DNA of 61,277 nt from Chloroflexota bacterium. GTDB lineage: Bacteria > Chloroflexota > Dormibacteria > Dormibacterales > Dormibacteraceae. Positions 17,032-25,535 of the stretch are shown here, piece after piece. Positions within the stretch are counted from its first letter, which is position 1. Each line of letters begins with the position of its first letter. Where the stretch lies: assembly GCA_005881275.1 (NCBI GenBank), contig VBEF01000021.1:1-61277 (forward strand). The letters run 5' to 3'. The position numbers were made by a program, and so were the translations under genes. Under the pieces are notes generated by a model. The model did not search any database. It was not told the origin of the DNA and saw nothing but the letters and a program-made list of their open reading frames with translations.

Positions 17032-18378
17032 TCAGATGCGGGTGACGCTCCCTGAAGCGCTGCCGCGGCGAGAGACCGCATCGATGATGATCGCGGCCAG
17101 CAGCACGAGGCCGGTCACGATGTACTGCCACTCGAACTGCAGCCCCAGCAGGTACATGCCGTTGTAGATGGCCCCGATCACAAGGCCGCCAAGGACTCCA
17201 TGCAGCGGCTTACCGCGGCCGCCCATCAGGCTCGTGCCGCCGATGACGGCCGCGGCCACCGCATACAACACGTACTGCCCACCCTGCACGTTGTTGGACA
17301 TGCCGTTCAGATACGACGCGTAGAGCAGCATGCCGATCCCGGCGGTGAACGAGCACAGCATGAAGCCCACCGTGCGAACCAGCGCCAGGTTGATACCGGC
17401 CCGGCGCGCGGCTTCCGGGTTGCCGCCGATCGCGTAGACGTAGCGGCCGTACTTCGTGCGCTGGAGCAGCACCGTCCACACGCCCAGCACCGCAAGCACG
17501 ATCGGGATCATCCACGGCACTCCCTCGAGAGTGCCCAGGTTCGCGCGGTTGACGTTGCAGATGGAGACCACGACGACCGCCACGATGGCGATCGCGCCGA
17601 TCTTGATCAGCGTCAGGCTGGCCGGCGGCGCCACCAATCCGCTGGTGCGACGGCGCGAGTCCGCAAACCACATGAGCGCGCCCAGGCCGGCGACAACGAG
17701 GCCCGCGACGACCCACGAAGTGATCGGGTCGATCGTGCCCCACATCAGGTTGTAAAGGACGTGAAGGTTGTCGCTCTGGCCGACGAGGTTGGGATAGCCG
17801 GAGAAAGGTCCGAACAAAAGGATCTTCAAGAACAGCCCGTTGGCGACGAGATATCCCGCGAGCGTGACGATGAACGACGGCAGCCGCAGTCTTGTAATCA
17901 ACACTCCCTGGATGCCTCCGAATGCGAGGCAGAACAGCAGGCCGGCCACGATCGCCAGGGGCCAGGCCCAGTTCGTTGTGATGGGCTGCACGAGCTGGAC
18001 GGTGATCGCGGCGCCGCACGCGCCCACGAAGCCGACTGAGAGGTCGATCTCACCCAGGATGAGCGCGAAGCTCTCGGCCATGGCCAGCACCATGATCACC
18101 GCGCTCTGCTGGAAGAGGTTGACCAGGTTGCCGGGCGAAAGGTAGACCTGATTCGGACTGATCGCCTCGAACACGACCACGATCAGGACCATCGCGAAAA
18201 CGATGGGGAGGACGCCACTCTCGCCGGCGCGAATCCGCGCTGCGTAAGCGCGTAAATACTCAGACAGCGACTGGGCGACTACCTCGGGCGGAAGCTCGGC
18301 AACCGTGGCCTCTGGCGCCGCCGCCGTCAGGTCCGGCGCCGCCTCGGGAATGTCAGTTTGCTTTGAAAGGTCTTCCAC
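17032..18378 (-). CDS. Sugar ABC transporter permease (XylH/RbsC type)
   Basis: Polytopic inner-membrane protein of 448 residues with about ten hydrophobic segments from residue 58 on. The first roughly 50 residues are cytoplasmic and acidic/Ala-rich. Family motifs are present: FALILGEIDLSVGFVGACGA (the permease loop) and, near the C-terminus, AVAAAVIGGTSLMGGRGKPL. It forms the channel for the ATPase encoded immediately upstream; the two genes overlap by 26 bp, indicating coupled translation. Like XylH it is somewhat longer than RbsC-type permeases (about 320 residues). Confidence 0.93.
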   Translation of the reverse strand: MEDLSKQTDIPEAAPDLTAAAPEATVAELPPEVVAQSLSEYLRAYAARIRAGESGVLPIVFAMVLIVVVFEAISPNQVYLSPGNLVNLFQQSAVIMVLAMAESFALILGEIDLSVGFVGACGAAITVQLVQPITTNWAWPLAIVAGLLFCLAFGGIQGVLITRLRLPSFIVTLAGYLVANGLFLKILLFGPFSGYPNLVGQSDNLHVLYNLMWGTIDPITSWVVAGLVVAGLGALMWFADSRRRTSGLVAPPASLTLIKIGAIAIVAVVVVSICNVNRANLGTLEGVPWMIPIVLAVLGVWTVLLQRTKYGRYVYAIGGNPEAARRAGINLALVRTVGFMLCSFTAGIGMLLYASYLNGMSNNVQGGQYVLYAVAAAVIGGTSLMGGRGKPLHGVLGGLVIGAIYNGMYLLGLQFEWQYIVTGLVLLAAIIIDAVSRRGSASGSVTRI

Positions 18379-19138
18379 TGGCGCGCCCGCTACCTCCTGT
18401 TGTCATGTACTCGACGACGCTCTGTCGGTCGAAATTCGAGACCCTGTCCTGCACGGCCATGCGTCCGAGGTAGAGGACCGCGATGTTGTCGGCGACCTCG
18501 AAGACGTCGTTCAGGTTGTGCGATATGACCATCACGGCCAGGCCCTTGTCGCGCAACCGCCTGATGAGGTCGAGCACCATCCTGGTCTGGACGACGCCGA
18601 GCGCTGCAGTCGGCTCGTCCATGATCACCAACTTCGAGTTCCACATCACCGCCTTGGCGACTGCGACCGACTGGCGCTGTCCTCCCGAAAGTGATGCCAC
18701 TGGTTGGCGGATTGACTTCACGGTCGTGACCCGCAAATTCGACAGTGTCTCCTTGGCGGCGCGCTCCATGCTGTCCTCGTCGAGCAATCCGTTGCGGAGT
18801 CGCTCCCGCCCCAGGAACATGTTCTGGACGATGTCGAGGTTGTCAGCCAGCGCGAGGTCTTGATAGACCGTCTCGATTCCGAGGCGCGCGGCGTCGCGTG
18901 CATTGTGGATGTGGACCGGATGGCCCTCCCAGGAGATCTGGCCGTGGTCCACCTGGTAGATGCCGGCGATGCACTTGGTAAGCACGGTCTTGCCGGCGCC
19001 GTTGTCCCCGCACAGGGCGGTCACCTGCCCGGGCGGGATGTCGAGATCGACGTGGTACAGCGCCTGGACCGGACCGAAATGCTTGTCCAGCTCGCGAATC
19101 TTCAGCAACGGCTCGTCGGTTGCGACTTGAGCCGCCAT
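18353..19138 (-). CDS. Sugar ABC transporter ATP-binding protein
   Basis: Single ABC cassette of about 261 residues: Walker A GDNGAGKTVL, Q-loop VYQDLALADN, signature LSGGQRQSVAVAKA, Walker B LVIMDEPTAA and H-loop VISHN. Sugar importers of the RbsA/XylG type usually have two fused cassettes; here there is one, so the protein would work as a homodimer. ATG 19138 is chosen over TTG 19147. A CATAAT box ends 9 bp before the ATG, directly after an intrinsic terminator, and no ribosome site is present. The gene may therefore be transcribed both by readthrough and from its own near-leaderless promoter. Confidence 0.92.
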   Translation of the reverse strand: MAAQVATDEPLLKIRELDKHFGPVQALYHVDLDIPPGQVTALCGDNGAGKTVLTKCIAGIYQVDHGQISWEGHPVHIHNARDAARLGIETVYQDLALADNLDIVQNMFLGRERLRNGLLDEDSMERAAKETLSNLRVTTVKSIRQPVASLSGGQRQSVAVAKAVMWNSKLVIMDEPTAALGVVQTRMVLDLIRRLRDKGLAVMVISHNLNDVFEVADNIAVLYLGRMAVQDRVSNFDRQSVVEYMTTGGSGRASGRPFKAN

Positions 19139-19157
19139 GTCAGTCAAATTATGTTCG

Positions 19158-19196
19158 CTAATAAAGAAAGACGCCGCCGCGAGTTGCGGCGGCGTC
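19158..19196 (-). terminator. Intrinsic terminator inside the transporter operon
   Basis: An 11-bp perfect GC-rich stem (GACGCCGCCGC with its complement, 5-nt loop, 19170-19196) is followed on the minus strand by TTTCTTTATT. It lies just after the first binding-protein gene and before the ATPase gene. Partial termination here would give more binding protein than membrane components, as in many ABC operons. Confidence 0.85.
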
Positions 19197-19207
19197 CAGG
19201 AAATCGC

Positions 19208-20437
19208 TTACGAGATGCCGGCGGCGGTGCAGACAGCGGCGGTGACCTTCTGGCACAGCGCTGCCTTGTCGACGAAGTTGTCCTTGATCACCGTGTCCTT
19301 GATGTTCGCCTTGTTGACCCAGATCGGGACCAACAGGATGGCCGGCTGCTGCGTGCTGCCTGCCACGGGCGAAGGGGGCGCCGTGGTCCCGTTGACCAGG
19401 GCCGGCGGCGGAGTCGCGCTTGCGCGAAGCACGGTGGCGAGAGCCACGGCGGCCTGCGCTTCGAGATAGACGGCCTTGTAGACCGACCCGCACTGGTAGT
19501 CGGTCAGCGTGTTGGCGATCCCGTCCGGGGTTGCATCCTGGCCCGTGGTGGGAACCGACTTGGCCTTGACGCCCTTGCTCTTGAGGACGGTGACCACCGC
19601 GTTGCCGAGACCGTCATTGGCCTCGACCGTGGCGTTGATCGCGGCGTTGGCGGTGTAGGCCTGCTGGAAGATCGTCTGTCCGACGTCGTTCTTCCAGTCC
19701 GTGGCCACCTGCTCCCCGACGAGCTTCATGCCCTGGCTGTTGGTCGTGCCGTTGTCCACGTGCGCGACCTTCTTGCCCCAGATGGCGTCGTTGTAGCCCT
19801 GCGCGAATGAGACCGCGTTCGGGTCAGAGTTCTGGCCGCCGTCCAGCTCGAAGACCTGAGCGTTCTTGACGCCCCAGTCGGAGACGCACTGGACAAAGCC
19901 CTTGCCGATGAGCTCGCCCACCTGGACGTTGTCGAAGCTCACGTAGTAGGTGTTGGTACCGGTGAATGTCGCCCGGTCGTAGCTGATCACCTTGACGCCT
20001 TTCTGCGACGCCACGTTCTGGATCTGCGAGCCGACCGTGCTGTTGAGGGGGTCCATGATCAGGACCGTCGCGCCGTTGCTGATGGCGGTCTGGGCCTGGG
20101 CGAGCTCCTGGGCCTCCTGGCCCTGAGCGTTGCTGATCGTGAAGTCAGAAGACTTATAGCCAGCCATCTCAAACGCCTTCTGCAGGTATGGCTGGTCGAA
20201 CTGGACGTAGCGCACGGACGACGTGGTGTCGGGAAGGAGCACGGCGACCTTGCCCTTGCCGGCCGCGGTCAGGTCCTTCAGCTTGGCCATATACGAAAAG
20301 TCGGCCGTGAACGAGCTGATGCTCAGGTCCGATGGCACGGTGGCCGACGGAGTCGTAGTCGAACCTGTCGAGCCTCCGCACGCAGCGAGAAGCGCTCCCG
20401 CAGCGACGAAAGCAGGCAGTAGACGGGCTAATCTCAT
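19208..20437 (-). CDS. Sugar ABC transporter substrate-binding lipoprotein (first gene of operon)
   Basis: Secreted lipoprotein of about 409 residues with a lipobox LLAAC (Cys20 from ATG 20437) followed by a Gly/Ser/Thr linker. The mature domain is XylF-like: KVAVLLPDTTSSVRYVQFDQ, QTAISNGATVLIMDPLNSTV, VISYDRATFTGTNTYYVSFD, ANDGLGNAVVTVLKSKGV, and TGQDATPDGIANTL. The paired-domain layout and the 'TGQDA' loop fit a xylose-type binding protein, though the ligand is not proven. ATG 20437 has AGAGG nine bases upstream; GTG 20443 is too close to it. It is the first gene after the regulated promoter, and a strong terminator follows it. Confidence 0.92.
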   Translation of the reverse strand: MRLARLLPAFVAAGALLAACGGSTGSTTTPSATVPSDLSISSFTADFSYMAKLKDLTAAGKGKVAVLLPDTTSSVRYVQFDQPYLQKAFEMAGYKSSDFTISNAQGQEAQELAQAQTAISNGATVLIMDPLNSTVGSQIQNVASQKGVKVISYDRATFTGTNTYYVSFDNVQVGELIGKGFVQCVSDWGVKNAQVFELDGGQNSDPNAVSFAQGYNDAIWGKKVAHVDNGTTNSQGMKLVGEQVATDWKNDVGQTIFQQAYTANAAINATVEANDGLGNAVVTVLKSKGVKAKSVPTTGQDATPDGIANTLTDYQCGSVYKAVYLEAQAAVALATVLRASATPPPALVNGTTAPPSPVAGSTQQPAILLVPIWVNKANIKDTVIKDNFVDKAALCQKVTAAVCTAAGIS

Positions 20438-20579
20438 GCGCACTTACCTCTAATTCCAAAATCCCTGCTGCCTTCTTCCCGCGCAGGCCGCGGGGCGAGA
20501 GTGCGCCGGCAGACAGGTCTTACTCACGGCGTGGTCCCTTTTTTTCCACGCGGCAGTTCACCGAAGTGGTGCAGGCAAG

Positions 20580-20608
20580 AGCATTGCTCACGCCCACGAG
20601 TTTGTCAA
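20580..20608 (-). promoter_or_regulatory. Promoter of the sugar transporter operon
   Basis: On the minus strand TTGACA (20608-20603) is spaced 17 bp from AATGCT (20585-20580). This leaves an untranslated leader of roughly 135 nt before the first binding-protein gene. The neighbouring sequence 20620-20640 contains GCGACA, a half-site like that of the dyad over the ROK start codon, so the ROK protein may act on both promoters. Confidence 0.55.
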
Positions 20609-20672
20609 GTTATCGTATTCATCGATGCGACAATTTGTTCGGGCTCTTGACAAAGGCCCGGGCACGACCATC

Positions 20673-20693
20673 ATGTCGCATGCATGGCGACAT
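20673..20693. promoter_or_regulatory. Dyad over the start codon of the ROK repressor gene
   Basis: ATGTCGC and GCGACAT form a perfect 7-bp inverted repeat with a 7-bp centre that contains the ATG at 20684. A further ATGCGACA half-site lies at 20625-20632. Position and symmetry suggest a binding site for the ROK protein itself (autoregulation), either blocking transcription start or acting as a hairpin that hides the start codon. A TTGACA lies at 20648-20653, but no good -10 could be paired with it. Confidence 0.55.
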
Positions 20694-21892
20694 CCAAGAA
20701 TGCTGACGGGACCCTTGCCTGGCTGAGGGATCGCAACCGCGATCGGGTGGTCGAGATGCTCCGCATGCAGGGCCAGATCAGCCAGGCCGAGATCGCACGC
20801 GCCACCGGTCTCTCACGCACCACGGTTTCCACCCTGATCGCGGAGCTCAAGGAGGCCGGCCTGGTCGCGGATATCGACACCAAGTCCCTTCATGCCCGCG
20901 GCGGCCGACCCGGCGTGCAGCTTGTGCTTCGACACCCCTCACAGGTCGTGGCCGGCATCGACTTCGGGCACAGCCACGTCGCGATTGCCGTCGCCGATCT
21001 CGGCCACAACGTGCTCGCCGAACGCTGGCATGACCTGGACGTCAATCGTGAGGCCGCTCGAGCGCTCGACGTGGCGGCCGGCATGTTTGCCGAGATCCTC
21101 GAGGAGGTGGCCGTGGAGCGCACCAGCGTATTGGGCGTCGGCATGGGCATCCCTGGCCCCGTGGACCGCGCGCACGGCACGGCCGGCTCGGCCACGATTC
21201 TTCCCGGCTGGATTGGGCTCAGCATCGCCGCCGAGATGGAACAGCGCCTTGGGATTCCGGTCCGGATCGAGAACGACGCGAACCTCGGCGCGCTGGCTGA
21301 GCTGACCTGGGGCGCCGGCCGGGACTGCTCGAACTTCGCTTACATCAAGGCGGCGACCGGCATCGGGGCCGGCATCGTGATCGACGGGCGCTTGCTGCGA
21401 GGCGCGACCGGGACAGCCGGTGAGATCGGCCACACGACCCTCGACGAAGCGGGACCGCTTTGCTATTGCGGCAACCGCGGCTGCCTCGAAACCGTGGCTT
21501 CCGGTCCGGCCATCGTCCAGCTGGTCGGCCGGGTCAACGGTGAGAGCCTCGCTCTCTCTCAGATAATCGAGCTCGCGTCAGAGGGCGATTTGCGCTGCCG
21601 GCGCGCCGTCGCGGACGCGGGACGCGAGATCGGCGTGGCTGTGGCCGGCCTGTGCAACCTCATCAACCCGGAGCGGGTGATCGTCGGCGGCCTGATGAGC
21701 CGGGCAGGCGAGGTGCTCCTGGGCCCGCTCCGCGAATCGATTCGGCGTCACGCGGTCCAGGCGGCGGCCGAGACCGTCGACGTCCGAGCCGCGGTGTTTG
21801 TGGAGCGAGCGGAGCTGCTTGGGTCGGTGGCCCTGGCGCTTATCGGTTCACCTGAGGCGGAGATCGCGCACCGGATCGAGTCGCTGCGCTAA
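20684..21892 (+). CDS. ROK-family transcriptional repressor (XylR/NagC type)
   Basis: A 402-residue regulator. Residues about 20-62 form a winged helix (VVEMLRMQGQISQAEIARAT, then GLSRTTVSTLIAELK). From about 88 on it is a sugar-kinase-like ROK domain with GIDFGHSHVAIAV, GVGMGIPGPVD, ENDANLGALAE, and the zinc/ROK signature CYCGNRGCLET (Cys260, 262, 267 with His250). It should release DNA when a sugar binds. It faces the sugar ABC importer, which is the expected target. Orthologous arrangements are typical of xylose or glucose regulators; which sugar applies is not readable. Confidence 0.93.
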   Translation: MATSKNADGTLAWLRDRNRDRVVEMLRMQGQISQAEIARATGLSRTTVSTLIAELKEAGLVADIDTKSLHARGGRPGVQLVLRHPSQVVAGIDFGHSHVAIAVADLGHNVLAERWHDLDVNREAARALDVAAGMFAEILEEVAVERTSVLGVGMGIPGPVDRAHGTAGSATILPGWIGLSIAAEMEQRLGIPVRIENDANLGALAELTWGAGRDCSNFAYIKAATGIGAGIVIDGRLLRGATGTAGEIGHTTLDEAGPLCYCGNRGCLETVASGPAIVQLVGRVNGESLALSQIIELASEGDLRCRRAVADAGREIGVAVAGLCNLINPERVIVGGLMSRAGEVLLGPLRESIRRHAVQAAAETVDVRAAVFVERAELLGSVALALIGSPEAEIAHRIESLR

Positions 21893-21927
21893 AGGCCGGG
21901 CGATGTCGCCCCGCCTATGATCGAACC

Positions 21928-22506
21928 GTGAACCGCCGCACGCTGGCGTCGGTGCTGGGGGTCGGCATTGCCGGCTCACAGGCTGGGCACCTGCTCGCCT
22001 ATGAGATTCGCTTCGGAGCGGCCGCGCAGCAAGTCCAGAGCGCCGGCGTGCACGCCTATTTCCCGTCCCTTGCGAAAACAGTCCTCGGACTGGTCGCGCT
22101 CGCCGCAGTTGTCGCCATGCTGGTCATCGGACTGACCCGGGTGGCGGGCCACCGGATCGAGAAGGATTCCGCGCTCCCCTACCTGAGGCTGCTCGCGGCG
22201 CTTTTCACGATTCAACTGGCGCTCTTCGCCCTGCAGGAGACGGCGGAGTCGGCGGCGTCCGCGCCCGTCTTGTTGCTCTGGGGCACCCTGGGCCAGCTGC
22301 CGGTCGCCGCGGTGGCGGCCCTTGCCCTGCGCTGGTTGTTCGCCCGCCTGCGGCCGGCCCTCGCCCAGGTGAGCGCGTGCTTCGCGACTGCATTCCAGCT
22401 CGTGCCATCGATGCCGGCGGTGTTGGTGTGGCCGCCCGCGATGCATTTCGTCGCCCCTGTCGAGCCGTTCGCCACCGGATTCAACCGGCGGGGACCTCCT
22501 TCTTAG
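21928..22506 (+). CDS. Hypothetical membrane protein
   Basis: 192 residues with four or five hydrophobic segments (around 3-25, 48-75, 88-108, 112-140 and possibly 150-172). I do not recognise the family. It starts with GTG 21928 preceded by a TATGAT -10 box only six bases upstream and no ribosome binding site, so the mRNA is probably leaderless. It lies just before the cupredoxin-VKOR-CtaG cassette and in the same direction, separated by a gap with an 18-bp palindrome, so it may belong functionally to that cassette but probably has a separate message. Confidence 0.75.
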   Translation: MNRRTLASVLGVGIAGSQAGHLLAYEIRFGAAAQQVQSAGVHAYFPSLAKTVLGLVALAAVVAMLVIGLTRVAGHRIEKDSALPYLRLLAALFTIQLALFALQETAESAASAPVLLLWGTLGQLPVAAVAALALRWLFARLRPALAQVSACFATAFQLVPSMPAVLVWPPAMHFVAPVEPFATGFNRRGPPS

Positions 22507-22529
22507 CGTTCAGCCCGTACTGATCGCTT

Positions 22530-22547
22530 CGCGCACGCGCGTGCGCG
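22530..22547. promoter_or_regulatory. 18-bp perfect palindrome ahead of the redox cassette
   Basis: CGCGCACGC meets its own reverse complement, ending 13 bp before the AAGGAGG ribosome site of the cupredoxin gene. It could be an operator for the cassette or a short RNA hairpin; the all-GC alternating sequence is also prone to chance palindromes. Confidence 0.35.
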
Positions 22548-22571
22548 TGTCATCAACAAGGAGGAAATCGC

Positions 22572-22928
22572 GTGAGCAGAACTCGCGCTCTTATCGTGGC
22601 CGCGGTCCTGATTGTTTTCATCGCCGCCGGCGGAGTCTTGATCTATGCGACGAGGAGCCACGGGGGTCAGAACGTGACGATCGATCTGACCGTGACCGGC
22701 GGCACCAAGATGAACCCAACCGACTCCACCGCGCATCAGGACGACAAGGTCACGATCAACGTGACCAGCGATACCGACGGCGAGGTGCATCTGCACGGCT
22801 ATGACATTCCGTTCGAGGCCAAGGCCGGCCAGACCGTGAGCCACACGTTCACCGCGGACAAGACAGGCAACTTCCTCATCGAGTGGGAGACGACGAGCAC
22901 CGAGCTGGGCCACCTCGTGGTGACGTGA
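22572..22928 (+). CDS. Membrane-anchored cupredoxin-like protein without a type 1 copper cysteine
   Basis: 118 residues: an N-terminal membrane anchor or signal (ALIVAAVLIVFIAAGGVLIY), then a small beta-sandwich with GEVHLHGYDIPFEAKAGQ and TGNFLIEWETTSTELGHL. The fold resembles cupredoxin-1/EfeO-like domains. Potential metal ligands are His73, His75, His91, His114 and Met47. The Cys of blue copper proteins is missing, so it may bind Cu(II) or another metal in a type 2-like site, or none. It has an excellent AAGGAGG site before its GTG and is the first of five tightly coupled genes leading to CtaG. Confidence 0.82.
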   Translation: MSRTRALIVAAVLIVFIAAGGVLIYATRSHGGQNVTIDLTVTGGTKMNPTDSTAHQDDKVTINVTSDTDGEVHLHGYDIPFEAKAGQTVSHTFTADKTGNFLIEWETTSTELGHLVVT

Positions 22929-24319
22929 TGCTCGCCGGCATCCTCCTGCACGGGTTCGGGCAGCGTTACGACCTGCCGATCGGGCTCGCGCTGTATCTCT
23001 TCGCCGCGGGCGGCGTGGTGCTCATCTCGTTCGTCTTGGTCGTCCTGTTCGCCGGCGAGCAGGTGGGCGCGAAGGCGATCGCGTATCCACGCCGCGCGGT
23101 GCCGTGGCTCGTCGGTGTCGCGCGGTCTCCGTGGCCGCTCGCCACCGGTGGGACGATCGGCGTTCTCGGCCTGCTGACGGTCGTGATCGCCGGCTTCTTC
23201 GGCTCCGCCAACGCCTTCTACAACCCTGCCGAATACGTCGTCTGGATCTACTTCTGGGCCGTCACCGTGATCCTGTCAGGCCTCGTCGGGAACCTCTGGT
23301 ACCTGCTCAACCCGTGGGCGGCGATCTACGATGTCGTCGCCCGGCTCGTGCCTGTCCGCCCGCTCTGGAAGCTGCCGGAGGTCGGAGTCTGGCCGGCGAT
23401 GTTCGCCTACTTCGCCTTTGCCTGCCTCGAGCTGACAAGTGGAATGGGGAGCCGGCCGCAGATCGTGGCGCTCGCGGCCGTCGTCTACTCCGTAATCACG
23501 CTGGCGGGCATGTTCATGTTCGGCCGCAACGAATGGCTCGAGCATTGTGAAGGCTTCACGGTCCTGTTCGGCATCATCGGCCGCTTCGGGCCTTTCGAGG
23601 CGGAGCGCGACGAAGGCGGAGCGATCCGGGCGGTCTACGTGCGGCCGTGGGGGGTGGGCCTCCTCAGGCCCGCCGCCACAGGTTGGGACCGGGTCGTGTT
23701 CGTGATCCTCATGCTGAGCACGCTAGCGTTCGACGGAATCCTGTCCACGCCGGCGTGGCAGGACTTCAACCTCGCGCTCGAGCCTGTCTGGCTGCCTTTG
23801 GGTGCGTGGGGTTTTTTCTTCGCGCGAACCCTCGGACTACTCCTTCTGACCGTGGCTTTTCTGCTCGTCTTCGTCGCTTTCATGGAGGCGGTCATCTATC
23901 TCGGTCAGCGCAAGGTCGACATGGTGGCCACGGTCTCAGCCTTCGCCCTGACGCTGGTGCCCATCGCGCTCGTTTACAACGCCGCCCACAACTACAGCTA
24001 CGTCGTGGTGTCATCGCAGTACCTGATCCCGCTGCTCAACGATCCGCTGGGCAAGGGTTGGCACCTGTGGCCGGCGGTCGTCGGCTTCAAGCCAAGCTTC
24101 GCCCTGGCCCAGGCCTCGACTGTCTGGTACGCGCAGATCGTGCTCATCGTTCTGGGCCACGTCACAGCGGTCTACCTCTCTCACCTGAGGGCCGGTGAAC
24201 GATTCCGCACCGTTCAGCGCGCGCTGCTCAGCCAGTACCCCATGCTGTTGCTGATGATCATGTACACGATGACCAGCCTCTGGATCCTGGCCCAGCCCAT
24301 CACGCGCGAGACGGGATGA
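22928..24319 (+). CDS. Polytopic membrane protein of the cupredoxin-CtaG cassette
   Basis: 463 residues from the ATG that overlaps the preceding TGA (TGATG), with ten or more hydrophobic helices. Recognisable stretches are [57 protein letters not shown] and [20 protein letters not shown]. Similar actinobacterial proteins sit next to cupredoxin genes and, as I recall, some carry the annotation 'fenitrothion hydrolase'; that label says little about true function. Conserved His, Tyr and Trp at helix ends and its neighbours suggest a metal- or heme-related membrane role (inference). Confidence 0.78.
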   Translation: MLAGILLHGFGQRYDLPIGLALYLFAAGGVVLISFVLVVLFAGEQVGAKAIAYPRRAVPWLVGVARSPWPLATGGTIGVLGLLTVVIAGFFGSANAFYNPAEYVVWIYFWAVTVILSGLVGNLWYLLNPWAAIYDVVARLVPVRPLWKLPEVGVWPAMFAYFAFACLELTSGMGSRPQIVALAAVVYSVITLAGMFMFGRNEWLEHCEGFTVLFGIIGRFGPFEAERDEGGAIRAVYVRPWGVGLLRPAATGWDRVVFVILMLSTLAFDGILSTPAWQDFNLALEPVWLPLGAWGFFFARTLGLLLLTVAFLLVFVAFMEAVIYLGQRKVDMVATVSAFALTLVPIALVYNAAHNYSYVVVSSQYLIPLLNDPLGKGWHLWPAVVGFKPSFALAQASTVWYAQIVLIVLGHVTAVYLSHLRAGERFRTVQRALLSQYPMLLLMIMYTMTSLWILAQPITRETG

Positions 24320-25143
24320 GCGCACGGCGGCCACGACCGGTGCGCAAGCCTGTGGCGCGAACGCCGGTGTGGGTTGCGCCGGCGGCCATTGTCGCCGGGC
24401 TGGCGGTGCTCGTCGCCGCGTTCCTCGTCATCCGCTGGTACGTGACGCCACTCCCGCCGAAAGCGCCGAGCCAGGAGGCCACCGTTCAGATCGTCTCGAC
24501 GATCACGACCCTTCCCGCCTCCGAGTTCGATTCTGTCGGCCAGGGCACGGCCAACAACCTGATCAAGCCCATCACCGGTACGCCCTTGAAGGGGCCGAGT
24601 GGCAAGCTCGAGGTGTTCTATTACGGCGCAGAATTCTGTCCCTACTGCGCGGCCCAGCGCTGGCCGCTCATCATCGCCATGTCGCGCTTCGGCACGTTCT
24701 CGGGGCTGCAGACAACGACCTCGTCGTCGACAGACGTGTACCCGAACACCCCCACCTTCACGTTTCGCAATGCGACTTACACCAGTCAGTACATCGACTT
24801 CAGATCGGTCGAGACCACCGACCGCGACCGCAACCCGCTGCAGACGCCTACAGCGGCTGAGCAGCAGCTCGTCAGCCAGTACGACCCGGGCGGCACGATC
24901 CCGTTCATCGACGTCGCGAACCGGTATGCGATGACGGGCGCGATGTACACGCCGGACACGCTGGGCGGAATGAGCTTGCGGGCGGTCGCCGATGCGTTGA
25001 AGGACCCGAGTTCAACACAGGCCAGGGCCATCATCGGCTCCGCCAACCTCACGACCGCCGCGATCTGCAAGGCGAACGCAGACCAGCCCGGCACGGTGTG
25101 CTCCAGCTCCGCGATCCAGAGCCTCGAAAAGAACCTGAAGTAG
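24316..25143 (+). CDS. DUF929-family thioredoxin-like membrane-anchored protein (CPYC)
   Basis: 275 residues. A basic N-terminus and one membrane helix (about 19-41) place the domain outside the cytoplasm. The sequence [18 protein letters not shown] gives a redox CxxC at Cys108/Cys111, with a later cis-Pro-like [20 protein letters not shown]929 proteins are thioredoxin-like and often accompany VKOR, as here, suggesting a DsbA-like thiol oxidase or reductase. Two C-terminal cysteines ([15 protein letters not shown]) may form a structural disulfide. It overlaps the upstream gene by ATGA and the downstream VKOR by one base. Confidence 0.85.
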   Translation: MSARRPRPVRKPVARTPVWVAPAAIVAGLAVLVAAFLVIRWYVTPLPPKAPSQEATVQIVSTITTLPASEFDSVGQGTANNLIKPITGTPLKGPSGKLEVFYYGAEFCPYCAAQRWPLIIAMSRFGTFSGLQTTTSSSTDVYPNTPTFTFRNATYTSQYIDFRSVETTDRDRNPLQTPTAAEQQLVSQYDPGGTIPFIDVANRYAMTGAMYTPDTLGGMSLRAVADALKDPSSTQARAIIGSANLTTAAICKANADQPGTVCSSSAIQSLEKNLK

Positions 25144-25535
25144 TGCCGCGCCTCAGGCTGATTGCGATTCTCGTCAGCCTGGCGGGAGTCGCCGTCTCGA
25201 TCTACCTGACCGTCGTGCACTACGCCGGGTTCGTACCGGCGTGCCCGGTTTCTGGCGCGATCAGCTGCGAAGCCGTGTTGTCGAGTCCATACGCGGTCAT
25301 CGCCGGCACGTCGATCCCGACGTCGGTCGCCGGGATCCTGTGGTTTGGCGTCAGCGCAGCGCTGTGGGCGCGTCCGCGTCGCAGCCTCCTGCTGGCGTGG
25401 TCGATGCTCGGACTTCTGACAGTGATCTACCTGCTGTTCGTCGAGATCGTGCTCGTCGGGGCCGTCTGCCTGTGGTGCACCGCCGCCCACGCGCTGGTCG
25501 TTGTGTTAGTCCTGATCGCCGTGGGCCGCAAATGA
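25143..25535 (+). CDS. Vitamin K epoxide reductase (VKOR) family protein
   Basis: 130 residues with four membrane helices. The outer-loop pair Cys34 and Cys42 (VPACPVSGAISCEAV) and the quinone-site pair Cys109/Cys112 (AVCLWCTAAHA) match bacterial VKOR, which re-oxidises a periplasmic thiol protein and passes electrons to quinone. The GTG at 25143 overlaps the TAG of the thioredoxin-like gene, and the 3' end overlaps CtaG by ATGA. The immediate partner is most likely the CPYC protein encoded just upstream. Confidence 0.92.
   Translation: MPRLRLIAILVSLAGVAVSIYLTVVHYAGFVPACPVSGAISCEAVLSSPYAVIAGTSIPTSVAGILWFGVSAALWARPRRSLLLAWSMLGLLTVIYLLFVEIVLVGAVCLWCTAAHALVVVLVLIAVGRK

Noticed and set aside
20530-20556. 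GCGTGG...CCACGC hairpin with seven T in the loop as a terminator
   Set aside because: The T run is in the loop and not after the stem on either strand, and the position is upstream of genes on both sides.
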